From Candidatus Zixiibacteriota bacterium (GTDB lineage Bacteria; Zixibacteria; MSB-5A5; GN15; FEB-12), in the NCBI GenBank assembly GCA_024280215.1, contig JAJRQO010000030.1, positions 25,711 to 89,710 of the forward strand: DNA of 64,000 bases. The letters run 5' to 3'. Under the pieces are notes generated by a model, which was not told the origin of the DNA, did not search any database, and was given only the letters and a program-made list of their open reading frames with translations. The translations under genes were made by a program, and so were the position numbers. This document shows, in pieces, positions 38,121 to 45,671 of this stretch. How positions within the stretch are numbered: the first letter of the stretch is position 1; each line of letters starts with the position of its first letter.

Positions 38121-38906
38121 ATGAAATATGGATGGATAACAATCAATATAACCGATATGTGGCACAAGCCAAAATACAATTCGGAACGAGTCAACCAACT
38201 TCTGTTTTCTGATTTTGTGAAAATCAGTGATGAAAAGAATAATTTCTATCATGTTGAGAAAATAGATGGTTACATAGGATGGGTCGACAAACGATTTATC
38301 GCTCTTTGCTCGATGAAGACTTTCAAGCAATTTAGCAGCCAATGCAAATATATTGTTACTTCTAAAACAGTCAACGTACACAACGTAAAAGAAATGAAAT
38401 CTCCTCCGCATTTTCTTTATTACGGTACTACTTTTAATGGTAGTAAATTGAACCCCAACAGATTGAAGATAAGTTTACCAGATAAAACTTCTCTGATTGT
38501 TTCAAGTTCAGGAGCAAAGCTTATCTCAAATAAAACAATTAGTGCTTCTGAAATTATTAAAGAGGCGAAAAAGTTTTTATCTGTCCCATATCTTTGGGGC
38601 GGTGTTACGTCAGTGGGTATTGATTGTTCAGGTTTTACGCAAACTGTTCTGTCACGATTTGGAATTCAAATTCCAAGAGATACAAAAGACCAAATTAACT
38701 TTGGCGATAAAATTCCCAGAGAGAATATTAAAACTGGTGATTTACTCTTTTTTAATCGTCATGTTGGCTTTGCTATTGGTTCAAAAGAATTGATTCACTC
38801 TTCTGTTGGAGGTGGGGGTGTAAGTATTAACTCACTTGTGCCGAAATATAATGAGTACAGAAGAGATTTGGATGAATCGTTTAAAACAGCACGGAGAATT
38901 TTCTAA
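38121..38906 (+). CDS. NlpC/P60 peptidase with N-terminal SH3-like domains
   Basis: A 261-residue protein. The first about 130 residues resemble bacterial SH3 domains (MWHKPKYNSERVNQLLFSDF, GYIGWVDKRFI). The C-terminal NlpC/P60 cysteine peptidase has IDCSGFTQTVL (catalytic cysteine about residue 169) and RHVGFAIGSKELIHSS (catalytic histidine about 215). No signal peptide is apparent, so it could act in the cytoplasm on recycled murein peptides, as YkfC does with gamma-D-Glu-Dap. The next gene, an Ala-Glu epimerase-like enzyme, supports this. It overlaps that gene by one base. Confidence 0.85.
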   Translation: MKYGWITINITDMWHKPKYNSERVNQLLFSDFVKISDEKNNFYHVEKIDGYIGWVDKRFIALCSMKTFKQFSSQCKYIVTSKTVNVHNVKEMKSPPHFLYYGTTFNGSKLNPNRLKISLPDKTSLIVSSSGAKLISNKTISASEIIKEAKKFLSVPYLWGGVTSVGIDCSGFTQTVLSRFGIQIPRDTKDQINFGDKIPRENIKTGDLLFFNRHVGFAIGSKELIHSSVGGGGVSINSLVPKYNEYRRDLDESFKTARRIF

Positions 38907-39931
38907 TGCAACTTGATACTGTAAAACTCACAATCCCACTTAAAAAAAAATTCCGCGTTGCCAAAGGTGAGGCGGTAGCAAAAACAAATATATTTACCAT
39001 CTTAAATAACAGGTACAATGGCGAAGCGTCATCATCGGTTCAGTATGGACCATCTATCGAACTGATTGAAAAAGATATAATCCAAGGTGTTGAACTTATA
39101 AAAGAAATCGATGAAATAACATTTGACACTCTTGAATATGTCTCATCTTTTGAAATAAATCCAATTTCTAAATCCGCACTTGTTGGAATGATTATTAACT
39201 ATCTATCAGGAGAAAGCCGAAAATACCCTTGGGAAGTTTTAGGCGTCGGCACACCTGTCGGTGTGAAAAGTTCTTATACTATTTCAATTGATACCCCCGC
39301 AAAAATGATTGAAGATATTAATAATTCTGAATTTCCAATTATTAAAATAAAAATGGGCAACGAAGAGGATGTCATGATTTTAGACTTACTTGACTCGCTT
39401 GAGGGGAAAGATATTCGGGTTGATGCCAATGGGGGATGGTCATGTGCTAAGGCCGAGGAGATGATTTTTAACCTCTCGCAAAAAGGGGTCAAAGTTATCG
39501 AACAACCAACATCGGTTGAGTTTATTTCCGAGTGGAAATACCTTAAAGGAAAAAACGACGTTTGTCTTGTTATGGATGAAGGCATGAACACCCTTGAAGA
39601 TTATAAAAAGTTCTCAGACAATTTTGATTGTGCAAATATCAAAATGGAAAAATCAGGCGGGGTAATTGAAGGACTCAAAATAGCCCTTGCCGCTCAAGCT
39701 GATAAAAAGAAAATTATGCTCGGCTGTATGGTTTCGTCGTCGATAGGTATCGCCCAATCACTTTATATCTCATCTAAAGCGGATTATTTTGATTTGGATG
39801 GACCGTCTATTTTAGAAAATGATATCGCAACTGGTATCAAGTATTCCAATGAATCAATACTTGTCGACCGGGAAATTATCGGCGGACCTAAAATAAAGCG
39901 AGAGATTTTTGAAAAATATATTACGAAATAG
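38906..39931 (+). CDS. L-Ala-D/L-Glu epimerase-like enolase-superfamily protein
   Basis: A 341-residue member of the muconate-lactonising/mandelate-racemase group. It shows the KxK catalytic lysine motif IIKIKMG (about residue 148), metal ligands in RVDANGGWS (about 171), VIEQP (about 197) and VMDEG (about 223), and the second lysine in NIKMEKSGG (about 247). This layout fits dipeptide epimerases. The neighbouring NlpC/P60 peptidase suggests murein-peptide recycling as in Bacillus ykfB-ykfC. o-Succinylbenzoate synthase is a less likely alternative, since no menaquinone gene is nearby. It overlaps the amidase gene by 23 bases. Confidence 0.82.
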   Translation: MQLDTVKLTIPLKKKFRVAKGEAVAKTNIFTILNNRYNGEASSSVQYGPSIELIEKDIIQGVELIKEIDEITFDTLEYVSSFEINPISKSALVGMIINYLSGESRKYPWEVLGVGTPVGVKSSYTISIDTPAKMIEDINNSEFPIIKIKMGNEEDVMILDLLDSLEGKDIRVDANGGWSCAKAEEMIFNLSQKGVKVIEQPTSVEFISEWKYLKGKNDVCLVMDEGMNTLEDYKKFSDNFDCANIKMEKSGGVIEGLKIALAAQADKKKIMLGCMVSSSIGIAQSLYISSKADYFDLDGPSILENDIATGIKYSNESILVDREIIGGPKIKREIFEKYITK

Positions 39932-41933
39932 ATTGCTAACAATACTTATTTTAGTTTTGATTTCTTCAACTACTCAAGCTGAAGATTCATCGAAAATAAT
40001 TATACCTGATAATATTGGAGTTGAATTAAAACCAGTTTCATTTTTTGCAGAGAATGATATTGAAATTATTTATCCTAAAGATTCTCAACTCGTGAGAGCT
40101 ATTGATTCCACTTTTATATTAGGTAATGTTAAATATCCAAATGTGAACCAATATATAATTATCAATGATGTTAAAGTAAAAGTTCATGAAGATGGAGGTT
40201 TCTTAGCGTACCTACCAGTTGTGTCGGGTATGTTTACATTTCTAATAGAGTATAATTCGTTTGATTTTTATTACGTACAAACGAGGAGTCATGTCTATAT
40301 TAATAAAGAAGATAAAAAGCCAGGGCTCAAATTTAGAAACTTCACCGTACAAATCCCTGAACCTCTGACACCAATTCCATACGACTCACTTGTTATCGTA
40401 AAAGAAATTAACCGACCATCTGGTTATCTCAATCTCAATTCAGGGGATAGAATACAAGTTTCATTTCAAGGAACTCCAAATTGTATTGCCACATTTTCAA
40501 TCCAAGGAATTGCTGACTCAATTGCAATGGCGGAGACTTCTCCATGCCCTCAACCGTATTGGGGCGAGTCTGTCTTTGGTGTCGGAGCGGTACCGGACTC
40601 TCTACTTCTCAGAGGCATCTACACCGGCTATTACGATATACCATTAGGTGTACAAGCTGATTCAATACAATTAATCTATATGCTCAAATACCGACCTATT
40701 GATTCTCTGCGAGAGCATCTTTTAGACTCAACTGGAACAAGCGTACTGTCAATGCATAAAGCAGACGAACGAAAAGATGACACTGCTACGATGAAATCTT
40801 CTTACAAGCTTTCTATCAACAGCAACGAGTTTCCGTTTACGGTTCGCTTCAAAGATTCAGTACAGACAATTCGTCATGGTGCCAGAAAAGGATATTTCTC
40901 AATTTTCCAACCTGAGGGGGTAGAGGCATTTGTTACAGGTTCAGAGGGAGATTGGTATATAGCCGAGCTAACCAAAAATCATAAAGCATTCATTAATAAA
41001 CATTCTGTTGAAAAACTTCCACAAGGGATACTACCACCGCATTCCTACCTAACTGTCATTCGTACCAAAGGCTCCGATGACAATGTAAAAATCGAATTTC
41101 CTCTAAGTGGCAAGCACCCATTTAAAATTATCCAAGAAGATAAACGCACTCTCAAAGTACAGCTTTTTGGTGTTACCACAGATACTGATTGGATACGCTA
41201 TGATTTCTCCGATAAGCTGATTGATATAGCTACTTGGTCACAACCATCGGAAAAATTGTATGAACTAAAAATAAAACTCACCAAAGATTTGTGGGGCTAT
41301 GATTCCTATTACGAAGGCAATACATTTTATCTCAAGCTCAACAAAGCTCCATCAAACGTCAAAAAACTTAAAAATAAAATTATCGTTATCGACCCAGGGC
41401 ATTCATCCGACAAAGGTTCGGTTGGTCCAACAGGCTACACCGAAGCAGAAGCCAATTTAGGCATTTCATTGGAGCTGAGAAAACAGCTTGAGTCCAAAGG
41501 TGCCACAGTCTTAATGACCCGTGATGATAATTCAAACGTCGATCTCTATGACCGCCCTTCAATTGCCAAGGCAGCCAATGCCGACTTGTTTATTTCGATG
41601 CATAATAACGCTCTCCCAGATGGTGTCAATCCGTTTACCCATAACGGTTCGTCGACTTATTATTATCACCCTCACTCGATAAATCTTGCTAAAAATATTC
41701 AAGCCGAACTTACCAAAGCAACCAAGCTTTCTGACTATGGTTTGTATCATGGTAACTTAGCGGTCAACCGTCCAACTCAATACCCTGCGGTGTTGATAGA
41801 ATCGGCTTTTATGATTATCCCTGAACAAGAGGCTCTTTTGAAAACTAAAAAATTCAGAAAAAAAGTCGCCAAAGGAATTGTGAAAGGTATCGAAAACTTC
41901 CTTAAAGAATATGAAAAATCAAACAGAAAATAA
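39909..41933 (+). CDS. N-acetylmuramoyl-L-alanine amidase with large N-terminal region
   Basis: A 674-residue secreted protein with a signal peptide (LLTILILVLISSTTQA). The C-terminal Amidase_3 domain (about residues 490-665) has the zinc ligands and catalytic glutamate in IDPGHSS, EAEANLG, ISMHNNA and LIESAFM. The preceding about 460 residues are predicted beta-rich, with possible SH3-like and AMIN-like segments (PYWGESVFGVGAVPD, LYELKIKLTKDLWGYD), which may target it to peptidoglycan. It cleaves the amide between MurNAc and stem peptide in the periplasm. It overlaps both neighbours by 23 bases. Confidence 0.88.
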   Translation: MKNILRNRLLTILILVLISSTTQAEDSSKIIIPDNIGVELKPVSFFAENDIEIIYPKDSQLVRAIDSTFILGNVKYPNVNQYIIINDVKVKVHEDGGFLAYLPVVSGMFTFLIEYNSFDFYYVQTRSHVYINKEDKKPGLKFRNFTVQIPEPLTPIPYDSLVIVKEINRPSGYLNLNSGDRIQVSFQGTPNCIATFSIQGIADSIAMAETSPCPQPYWGESVFGVGAVPDSLLLRGIYTGYYDIPLGVQADSIQLIYMLKYRPIDSLREHLLDSTGTSVLSMHKADERKDDTATMKSSYKLSINSNEFPFTVRFKDSVQTIRHGARKGYFSIFQPEGVEAFVTGSEGDWYIAELTKNHKAFINKHSVEKLPQGILPPHSYLTVIRTKGSDDNVKIEFPLSGKHPFKIIQEDKRTLKVQLFGVTTDTDWIRYDFSDKLIDIATWSQPSEKLYELKIKLTKDLWGYDSYYEGNTFYLKLNKAPSNVKKLKNKIIVIDPGHSSDKGSVGPTGYTEAEANLGISLELRKQLESKGATVLMTRDDNSNVDLYDRPSIAKAANADLFISMHNNALPDGVNPFTHNGSSTYYYHPHSINLAKNIQAELTKATKLSDYGLYHGNLAVNRPTQYPAVLIESAFMIIPEQEALLKTKKFRKKVAKGIVKGIENFLKEYEKSNRK

Positions 41934-42159
41934 CAAACTTCAAAAGTCACATAATTGGCTTATCTATTTATCTCTCATTATTTCAGGTCTGTTACTCTTA
42001 GCTGATGCTTTTGACGCGACTTACTTTAATCGCTGGAGTGCAAGAATAGGGATTGCTCTTTTGTTTACCGCCTTTGCATATATCGTTGGAGCGGGGAAAA
42101 AGAAAAGTCATATAGCTGTTGGAATTCTCTGGGGATCAATTATTTCTATATATTTTTAA
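41911..42159 (+). CDS. Small membrane protein of unknown function
   Basis: An 82-residue protein with a polar, lysine-rich N-terminus and about three hydrophobic segments (WLIYLSLIISGLLLLADAF, IGIALLFTAFAYIVGA, IAVGILWGSIISIYF), separated by short charged turns including GAGKKKSH. It overlaps the amidase gene by 23 bases and is last in the murein-peptide operon. No family recognised. Confidence 0.65.
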   Translation: MKNQTENNKLQKSHNWLIYLSLIISGLLLLADAFDATYFNRWSARIGIALLFTAFAYIVGAGKKKSHIAVGILWGSIISIYF

Positions 42160-42164
42160 TAAAA

Positions 42165-42186
42165 AAGGCTGCCCGAAGACAGCCTT
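42165..42186 (-). terminator. Terminator between convergent genes
   Basis: A 7-bp stem AAGGCTG / CAGCCTT with an eight-base loop. Read on the minus strand it is followed by a T run (TTTTTT opposite 42161-42166), which makes it the terminator of the secreted-protein gene ending at 42212. The plus-strand side lacks a T run, but the hairpin may still help end the amidase operon. Confidence 0.7.
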
Positions 42187-42211
42187 GTACAAACAAAAAT
42201 AAACAAAATAT

Positions 42212-42793
42212 TTATTTCCCTTTAGCAGCCATTTGTCTGTCTAAAAGTTCTTCTTTTAATTCACCAATAGAATGATAAATTTTTACATATGATTTACCGT
42301 ATGTACGCATGCTCATAACTTCAAATGGATTGTAACCTTGTTTTTTGTAGATAAAACGTAAATTAACTAAACTGACAATTTCAGAATCTTCAAGTTCTAT
42401 TTTATCCCACTGCGTTGTTACGACAGAATGATATTTGGCGTAAGTTGCTTTGAATTCTGGATTTTCAATCTTACCAGCCATCATAACATAATAGACTTTT
42501 GGTGATAGGTCATAACTTGATGTAATATCCATCCAGCTATTTTTATCAGCACGCATTTTTGCTACTTCTTCAGGTTCGGCTTTGGCTGACTGAGCAACAA
42601 AAAATACTACTGGTAATTCTTCAGCAGTAACATAAGTATTTAAAATATTGTTTACATAATCATAATCGTAATCGTAATAATCGCCAACAGCCATGACATA
42701 CTCAAGAGTATTGTCTTCTTCAGCAACAACAGACCCTACAGCACAGAGTGCCAATAAGACAAAAAGCATTAAGAATTTGAAAGATTTAGTCAT
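42212..42793 (-). CDS. Secreted protein of unknown function
   Basis: A 193-residue protein with a clear signal peptide (FLMLFVLLALCAVGSVVA). The mature part begins with an acidic, tyrosine/aspartate-rich stretch (GDYYDYDYDYV). A mixed region of strands and helices follows, with YYVMMAGKIENPEF and a basic end, EELLDRQMAAKGK. An AGGAG lies about eight bases before the ATG. It is monocistronic, with its own terminator. No family recognised; its place beside cell-wall genes hints at an envelope role but nothing more. Confidence 0.75.
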   Translation of the reverse strand: MTKSFKFLMLFVLLALCAVGSVVAEEDNTLEYVMAVGDYYDYDYDYVNNILNTYVTAEELPVVFFVAQSAKAEPEEVAKMRADKNSWMDITSSYDLSPKVYYVMMAGKIENPEFKATYAKYHSVVTTQWDKIELEDSEIVSLVNLRFIYKKQGYNPFEVMSMRTYGKSYVKIYHSIGELKEELLDRQMAAKGK

Positions 42794-43141
42794 TAAAGAC
42801 TCCTTTTGAGAAATTATAAGTTATTATAAAAATTATATACGTTAGTACGTTTTTGTGGTCGTTGATAAATGTTTCGGTAATTGTTTAAGGAGATTTTAGT
42901 ACTTTTTTAGAGAAAAGAGACTTGTGGGTGATTCTGTATATCTTCTGCTCAGGGCAACTATTTATATGTTTCAAATCGAAAAACAGGAGCCTTCTTATGC
43001 GTATATTTTATGCACTGGTTGTGTAATAATTGCTAATTTATGAGATGTTAGAAGTCTTTTTGGTCACCCAAGTGAGGTCGAAGTATGCTCTATGTTTTAG
43101 AAGAATTTTCGATTTATAATACCCCATCAGGTGTTTTAAAA
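42794..43141 (+). other. 348-base stretch without a confident gene
   Basis: It lies upstream of the reverse secreted-protein gene and downstream of the reverse tRNA-Arg. It contains three TATAAT-type hexamers on the minus strand (42814-42838) that could be promoters of the secreted-protein gene, though none has a TTG-type -35 at 17 bases. It also holds a nine-codon mini-ORF at 42997-43026 (MRIFYALVV) with a well spaced AGGAG at 42985-42989. I see no structured RNA that I can name. Confidence 0.5.
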
Positions 43142-43213
43142 TACCCCCGTCAGGAATCGAACCTGAATTGCCGGCTTCGGAGGCCAACGCGTTATCCGTT
43201 ACACCACGGGGGC
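43142..43213 (-). tRNA. tRNA-Arg, anticodon CCG
   Basis: On the minus strand a 72-base cloverleaf: acceptor GCCCCCG pairing with CGGGGGT (first pair G-U), anticodon stem TTGGC/GCCGG enclosing the loop CTCCGAA, and T-arm TCAGG-TTCGAAT-CCTGA. Anticodon CCG reads the arginine codon CGG. The discriminator is A and the CCA end is not encoded. A sigma70-type promoter lies just upstream. Confidence 0.93.
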
Positions 43214-43233
43214 GGGTCATAATTTGTAAGTCG

Positions 43234-43262
43234 ATTGTATCAAAACTTACTCTCAAAAGCAA
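43234..43262 (-). promoter_or_regulatory. Promoter of tRNA-Arg
   Basis: On the minus strand TTGCTT (43262-43257), a 17-base spacer and TACAAT (43239-43234), ending 20 bases before the mature tRNA. The -35 hexamer is the same as that of queF, which supports a TTG-type -35 in this organism. Confidence 0.6.
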
Positions 43263-43404
43263 TAGAAAACTGCAAAATCAGCTTCTTTTAACCTAATTAT
43301 CCTAAAATAGGTCAATATTTTACATTGATTTAAAACCGTTATGCTATATCTTACAAATTCATAAATTATGAAGATAACTACTTGATTTTATAAGGAAAAA
43401 ATAG

Positions 43405-45123
43405 ATGCGTTGGAGTCAAACATATATACCAACATTACGAGAAAACCAATCCGATGCAGAGTTGGTCTCTCATCAGCTTCTGCTTCGTGGTGGATATATC
43501 CGAAAATTAGCTTCTGGAGTGTATATTTATCTTCCATTGATGCAACGAGTAATTGAAAAATTTTCAAATATCGTCCGTGAAGAAATGAACGCTGCTGGTG
43601 CTTTGGAAATTACCATGTCGGTACTCTGCCCAGTTGAAGTATGGCAGAAAACTGGTCGATACGATACTGTTGGCAAAGAACTCATGACGATGAAAGATCG
43701 CCATGACCATGAAATGATTCTTTGTGGAACTCACGAAGAAACGGTAACAAATCTTGTCGCTGGTGAAGTGAAAAGTTACAAACAATTACCGATGAATCTG
43801 TATCAGATTCAGGTGAAGTTCCGTGATGAAATCCGTCCTCGTTTTGGTCTTATGCGTGGTAGAGAATTTGTCATGAAAGATGCATATACATTTGATGCGA
43901 CAGTCGAATCTCAAAAAGTTTCCTATCAAAAAATGGTCGATGCTTATTTTCGTATTTTCAAAAGAGCTGGTCTTGAAGTCTTAAAAGTCGATTCCGATTC
44001 TGGTGCCATGGGTGGCTCAAATGCTCATGAATTCATGTTTATGGTAGACACGAACGCTGGGGAAGAGACTATTTTATATTGTACCGATTGTCTTTATGCC
44101 GCCAATGAAGAGAAAGCTATTTTCAGAGACACAAATAAACCAGATATCGATGCTGTTCGGATAGATATCGAAACTGTTGACACTCCAGGTGCTGCAACCA
44201 TTGAAGAAGTGTCCGAATTTCTCAAAGTAAAAACGAACCAACTTGTCAAGACATTGATATATATGGCAGATGAGAAACCTGTTGCTGCTTTAGTTCGTGG
44301 TGATCGAACTGTTAATGAAACTAAGTTGAAAAATGCAGTTTCATGTGTAGAGCTTGAACCTGCCAATGCCGAACAGGTCGAAAAATATACAAAAGCTCCT
44401 GTTGGATTTGCTGGACCTGTTGGATTAACAGGAGTACGGAAAATAGTCGACCCACTTGTTGCTGAAATGAAAAATTTTATAGTCGGTGCAAATGAAAACG
44501 AAAAACATTTTATCGATGTTAATATCGATCGTGATTTTAAAGCGTCTTCAGTTTTTGATATCAGTACAACAGCAAAGGGTGATGGCTGTCCAAAATGTGA
44601 TTCTACCCTTGATGCAAAGTCTGGAATTGAAGTTGGTAACACCTTTATGCTTGGAACTAAGTACTCAAAATCGCTCGGAGCTAAATTTTTAGATGCTGAC
44701 GGTAAAGAGCAATTGATGATTATGGGGTCATACGGTATCGGAATAACTCGGACTCCACAAGCAGCTTTGGAAAAATATAGCGATGAGGGCGGTATTGTTT
44801 GGCCGGTAGGATTAGCTCCGTATCTTGTTGAAATAATACCACTTAACGTAAAAGATGAAGAAATTGTCGCCGCCTCTGAGAAGATATACGCTGAGTTTCA
44901 AGATGCGGATATCGATGTTCTGCTTGATGATCGTTCTGAACGAGCAGGAGTGAAGTTTAATGATGCCGATTTAATCGGAATCCCAGTTCGGATAACTATT
45001 GGTGCTAAGTCGTTGAAAGATGGTTTAGTAGAGGTAAAACTTCGTTCATCTGACGATATTGAAAAAATTGAATTAGCAGCGATTGTACAACATGTAAAAA
45101 AAGTTGTCCAAACGCTTAAATGA
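43405..45123 (+). CDS. proS: Prolyl-tRNA synthetase, bacterial type with editing domain
   Basis: This class II synthetase charges tRNA-Pro. The 572-residue protein has motif 2 in FRDEIRPRFGLMRGREFVMKD (about residue 136), the SGAMGGSNAHEFM segment (about 200) and a YbaK-type INS editing domain inserted at about 240-385 (KTNQLVKTLIYMADE, ALVRGDRTVNETKL) that removes Ala-tRNA-Pro. Motif 3 is GSYGIGITRT (about 442), followed by the anticodon-binding domain. ATG 43405 is preceded by TAAGGA. It is followed by the rimP operon. Confidence 0.96.
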   Translation: MRWSQTYIPTLRENQSDAELVSHQLLLRGGYIRKLASGVYIYLPLMQRVIEKFSNIVREEMNAAGALEITMSVLCPVEVWQKTGRYDTVGKELMTMKDRHDHEMILCGTHEETVTNLVAGEVKSYKQLPMNLYQIQVKFRDEIRPRFGLMRGREFVMKDAYTFDATVESQKVSYQKMVDAYFRIFKRAGLEVLKVDSDSGAMGGSNAHEFMFMVDTNAGEETILYCTDCLYAANEEKAIFRDTNKPDIDAVRIDIETVDTPGAATIEEVSEFLKVKTNQLVKTLIYMADEKPVAALVRGDRTVNETKLKNAVSCVELEPANAEQVEKYTKAPVGFAGPVGLTGVRKIVDPLVAEMKNFIVGANENEKHFIDVNIDRDFKASSVFDISTTAKGDGCPKCDSTLDAKSGIEVGNTFMLGTKYSKSLGAKFLDADGKEQLMIMGSYGIGITRTPQAALEKYSDEGGIVWPVGLAPYLVEIIPLNVKDEEIVAASEKIYAEFQDADIDVLLDDRSERAGVKFNDADLIGIPVRITIGAKSLKDGLVEVKLRSSDDIEKIELAAIVQHVKKVVQTLK

Positions 45124-45172
45124 CAACAAAATTGTTGCTTTTCGTTGTTATTTATGTTATTCTAATTGGCTT

Positions 45173-45199
45173 GAGTGGGTGAAAACCCACTCTTTAATT
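45173..45199 (+). promoter_or_regulatory. Conserved-looking hairpin upstream of rimP, attenuator or terminator
   Basis: A perfect 8-bp stem, GAGTGGGT / ACCCACTC, closes on a GAAA tetraloop and is followed by TTTAATTT. It ends 18 bases before the rimP ATG. It may terminate proS transcription, or act as an attenuator in the rimP-nusA leader, where NusA autoregulation through leader terminators is known in E. coli. Confidence 0.6.
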
Positions 45200-45210
45200 T
45201 ATGGTGCAAA

Positions 45211-45657
45211 ATGAAAATTGATTTAAAAGAAAAAATTGTTGAATTGTTAGAAGCACCATTGTTAGAACTTGGAGCTGAAATTGCCGATTTGAATTTGTCT
45301 GTGTACAAACAAGAGACAACGCTTCGGTTATTTGTGTATACTCCAAACGGGGTGACATTGGCAGAATGTGCCAAAATATCTCGTGCTGTTGGTGATGTTT
45401 TTGAAGAGACTGATTACTTTGAAGAAGGGTATCTACTTGAAGTATCATCACCGGGTCTTGATAGACCTCTCACCAAAATTGTTGATTATAAATATCGTAT
45501 TGGTGAAAATGTAAAGATTGAGTTTGTAGATAAGAAACGAAAAAAAATCACTGCCGAAGTTATTTCTGTTGATAGTGACACAATCGTTTTTTTAGATAAT
45601 GAAAATGAGATTGCTGTAAAGATTACAGAAATCGAAAAAAGTAAAATAATTTTTTAA
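45211..45657 (+). CDS. rimP: Ribosome maturation factor RimP
   Basis: A 148-residue protein needed for 30S assembly. It has the family features LGAEIADLNLSVYKQETTLRLFVY, TLAECAKISRAVGDVFE, and YLLEVSSPGLDRPLTKIVDY near residue 83 with the invariant EVSSPGLDRPL. A C-terminal SH3-like part follows. I chose ATG 45211 rather than the in-frame ATG at 45175, because the latter lies inside the stable hairpin and would add a non-family extension. It heads the nusA-infB operon. Confidence 0.93.
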   Translation: MKIDLKEKIVELLEAPLLELGAEIADLNLSVYKQETTLRLFVYTPNGVTLAECAKISRAVGDVFEETDYFEEGYLLEVSSPGLDRPLTKIVDYKYRIGENVKIEFVDKKRKKITAEVISVDSDTIVFLDNENEIAVKITEIEKSKIIF

Positions 45658-45671
45658 TGGAGAGTATATAA

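Noticed and set aside
43038..43262. Open frame spanning tRNA-Arg
   Set aside because: It reads through a well-formed tRNA and its promoter on the same strand.
44094..44642. 182-codon open frame opposite proS
   Set aside because: Antisense of a strongly conserved synthetase domain, Ser/Thr/Pro-rich product, no ribosome site.
45125..45142. Small hairpin CAACA/TGTTG plus T run as proS terminator
   Set aside because: Five weak base pairs only; the hairpin at 45173 is far stronger.
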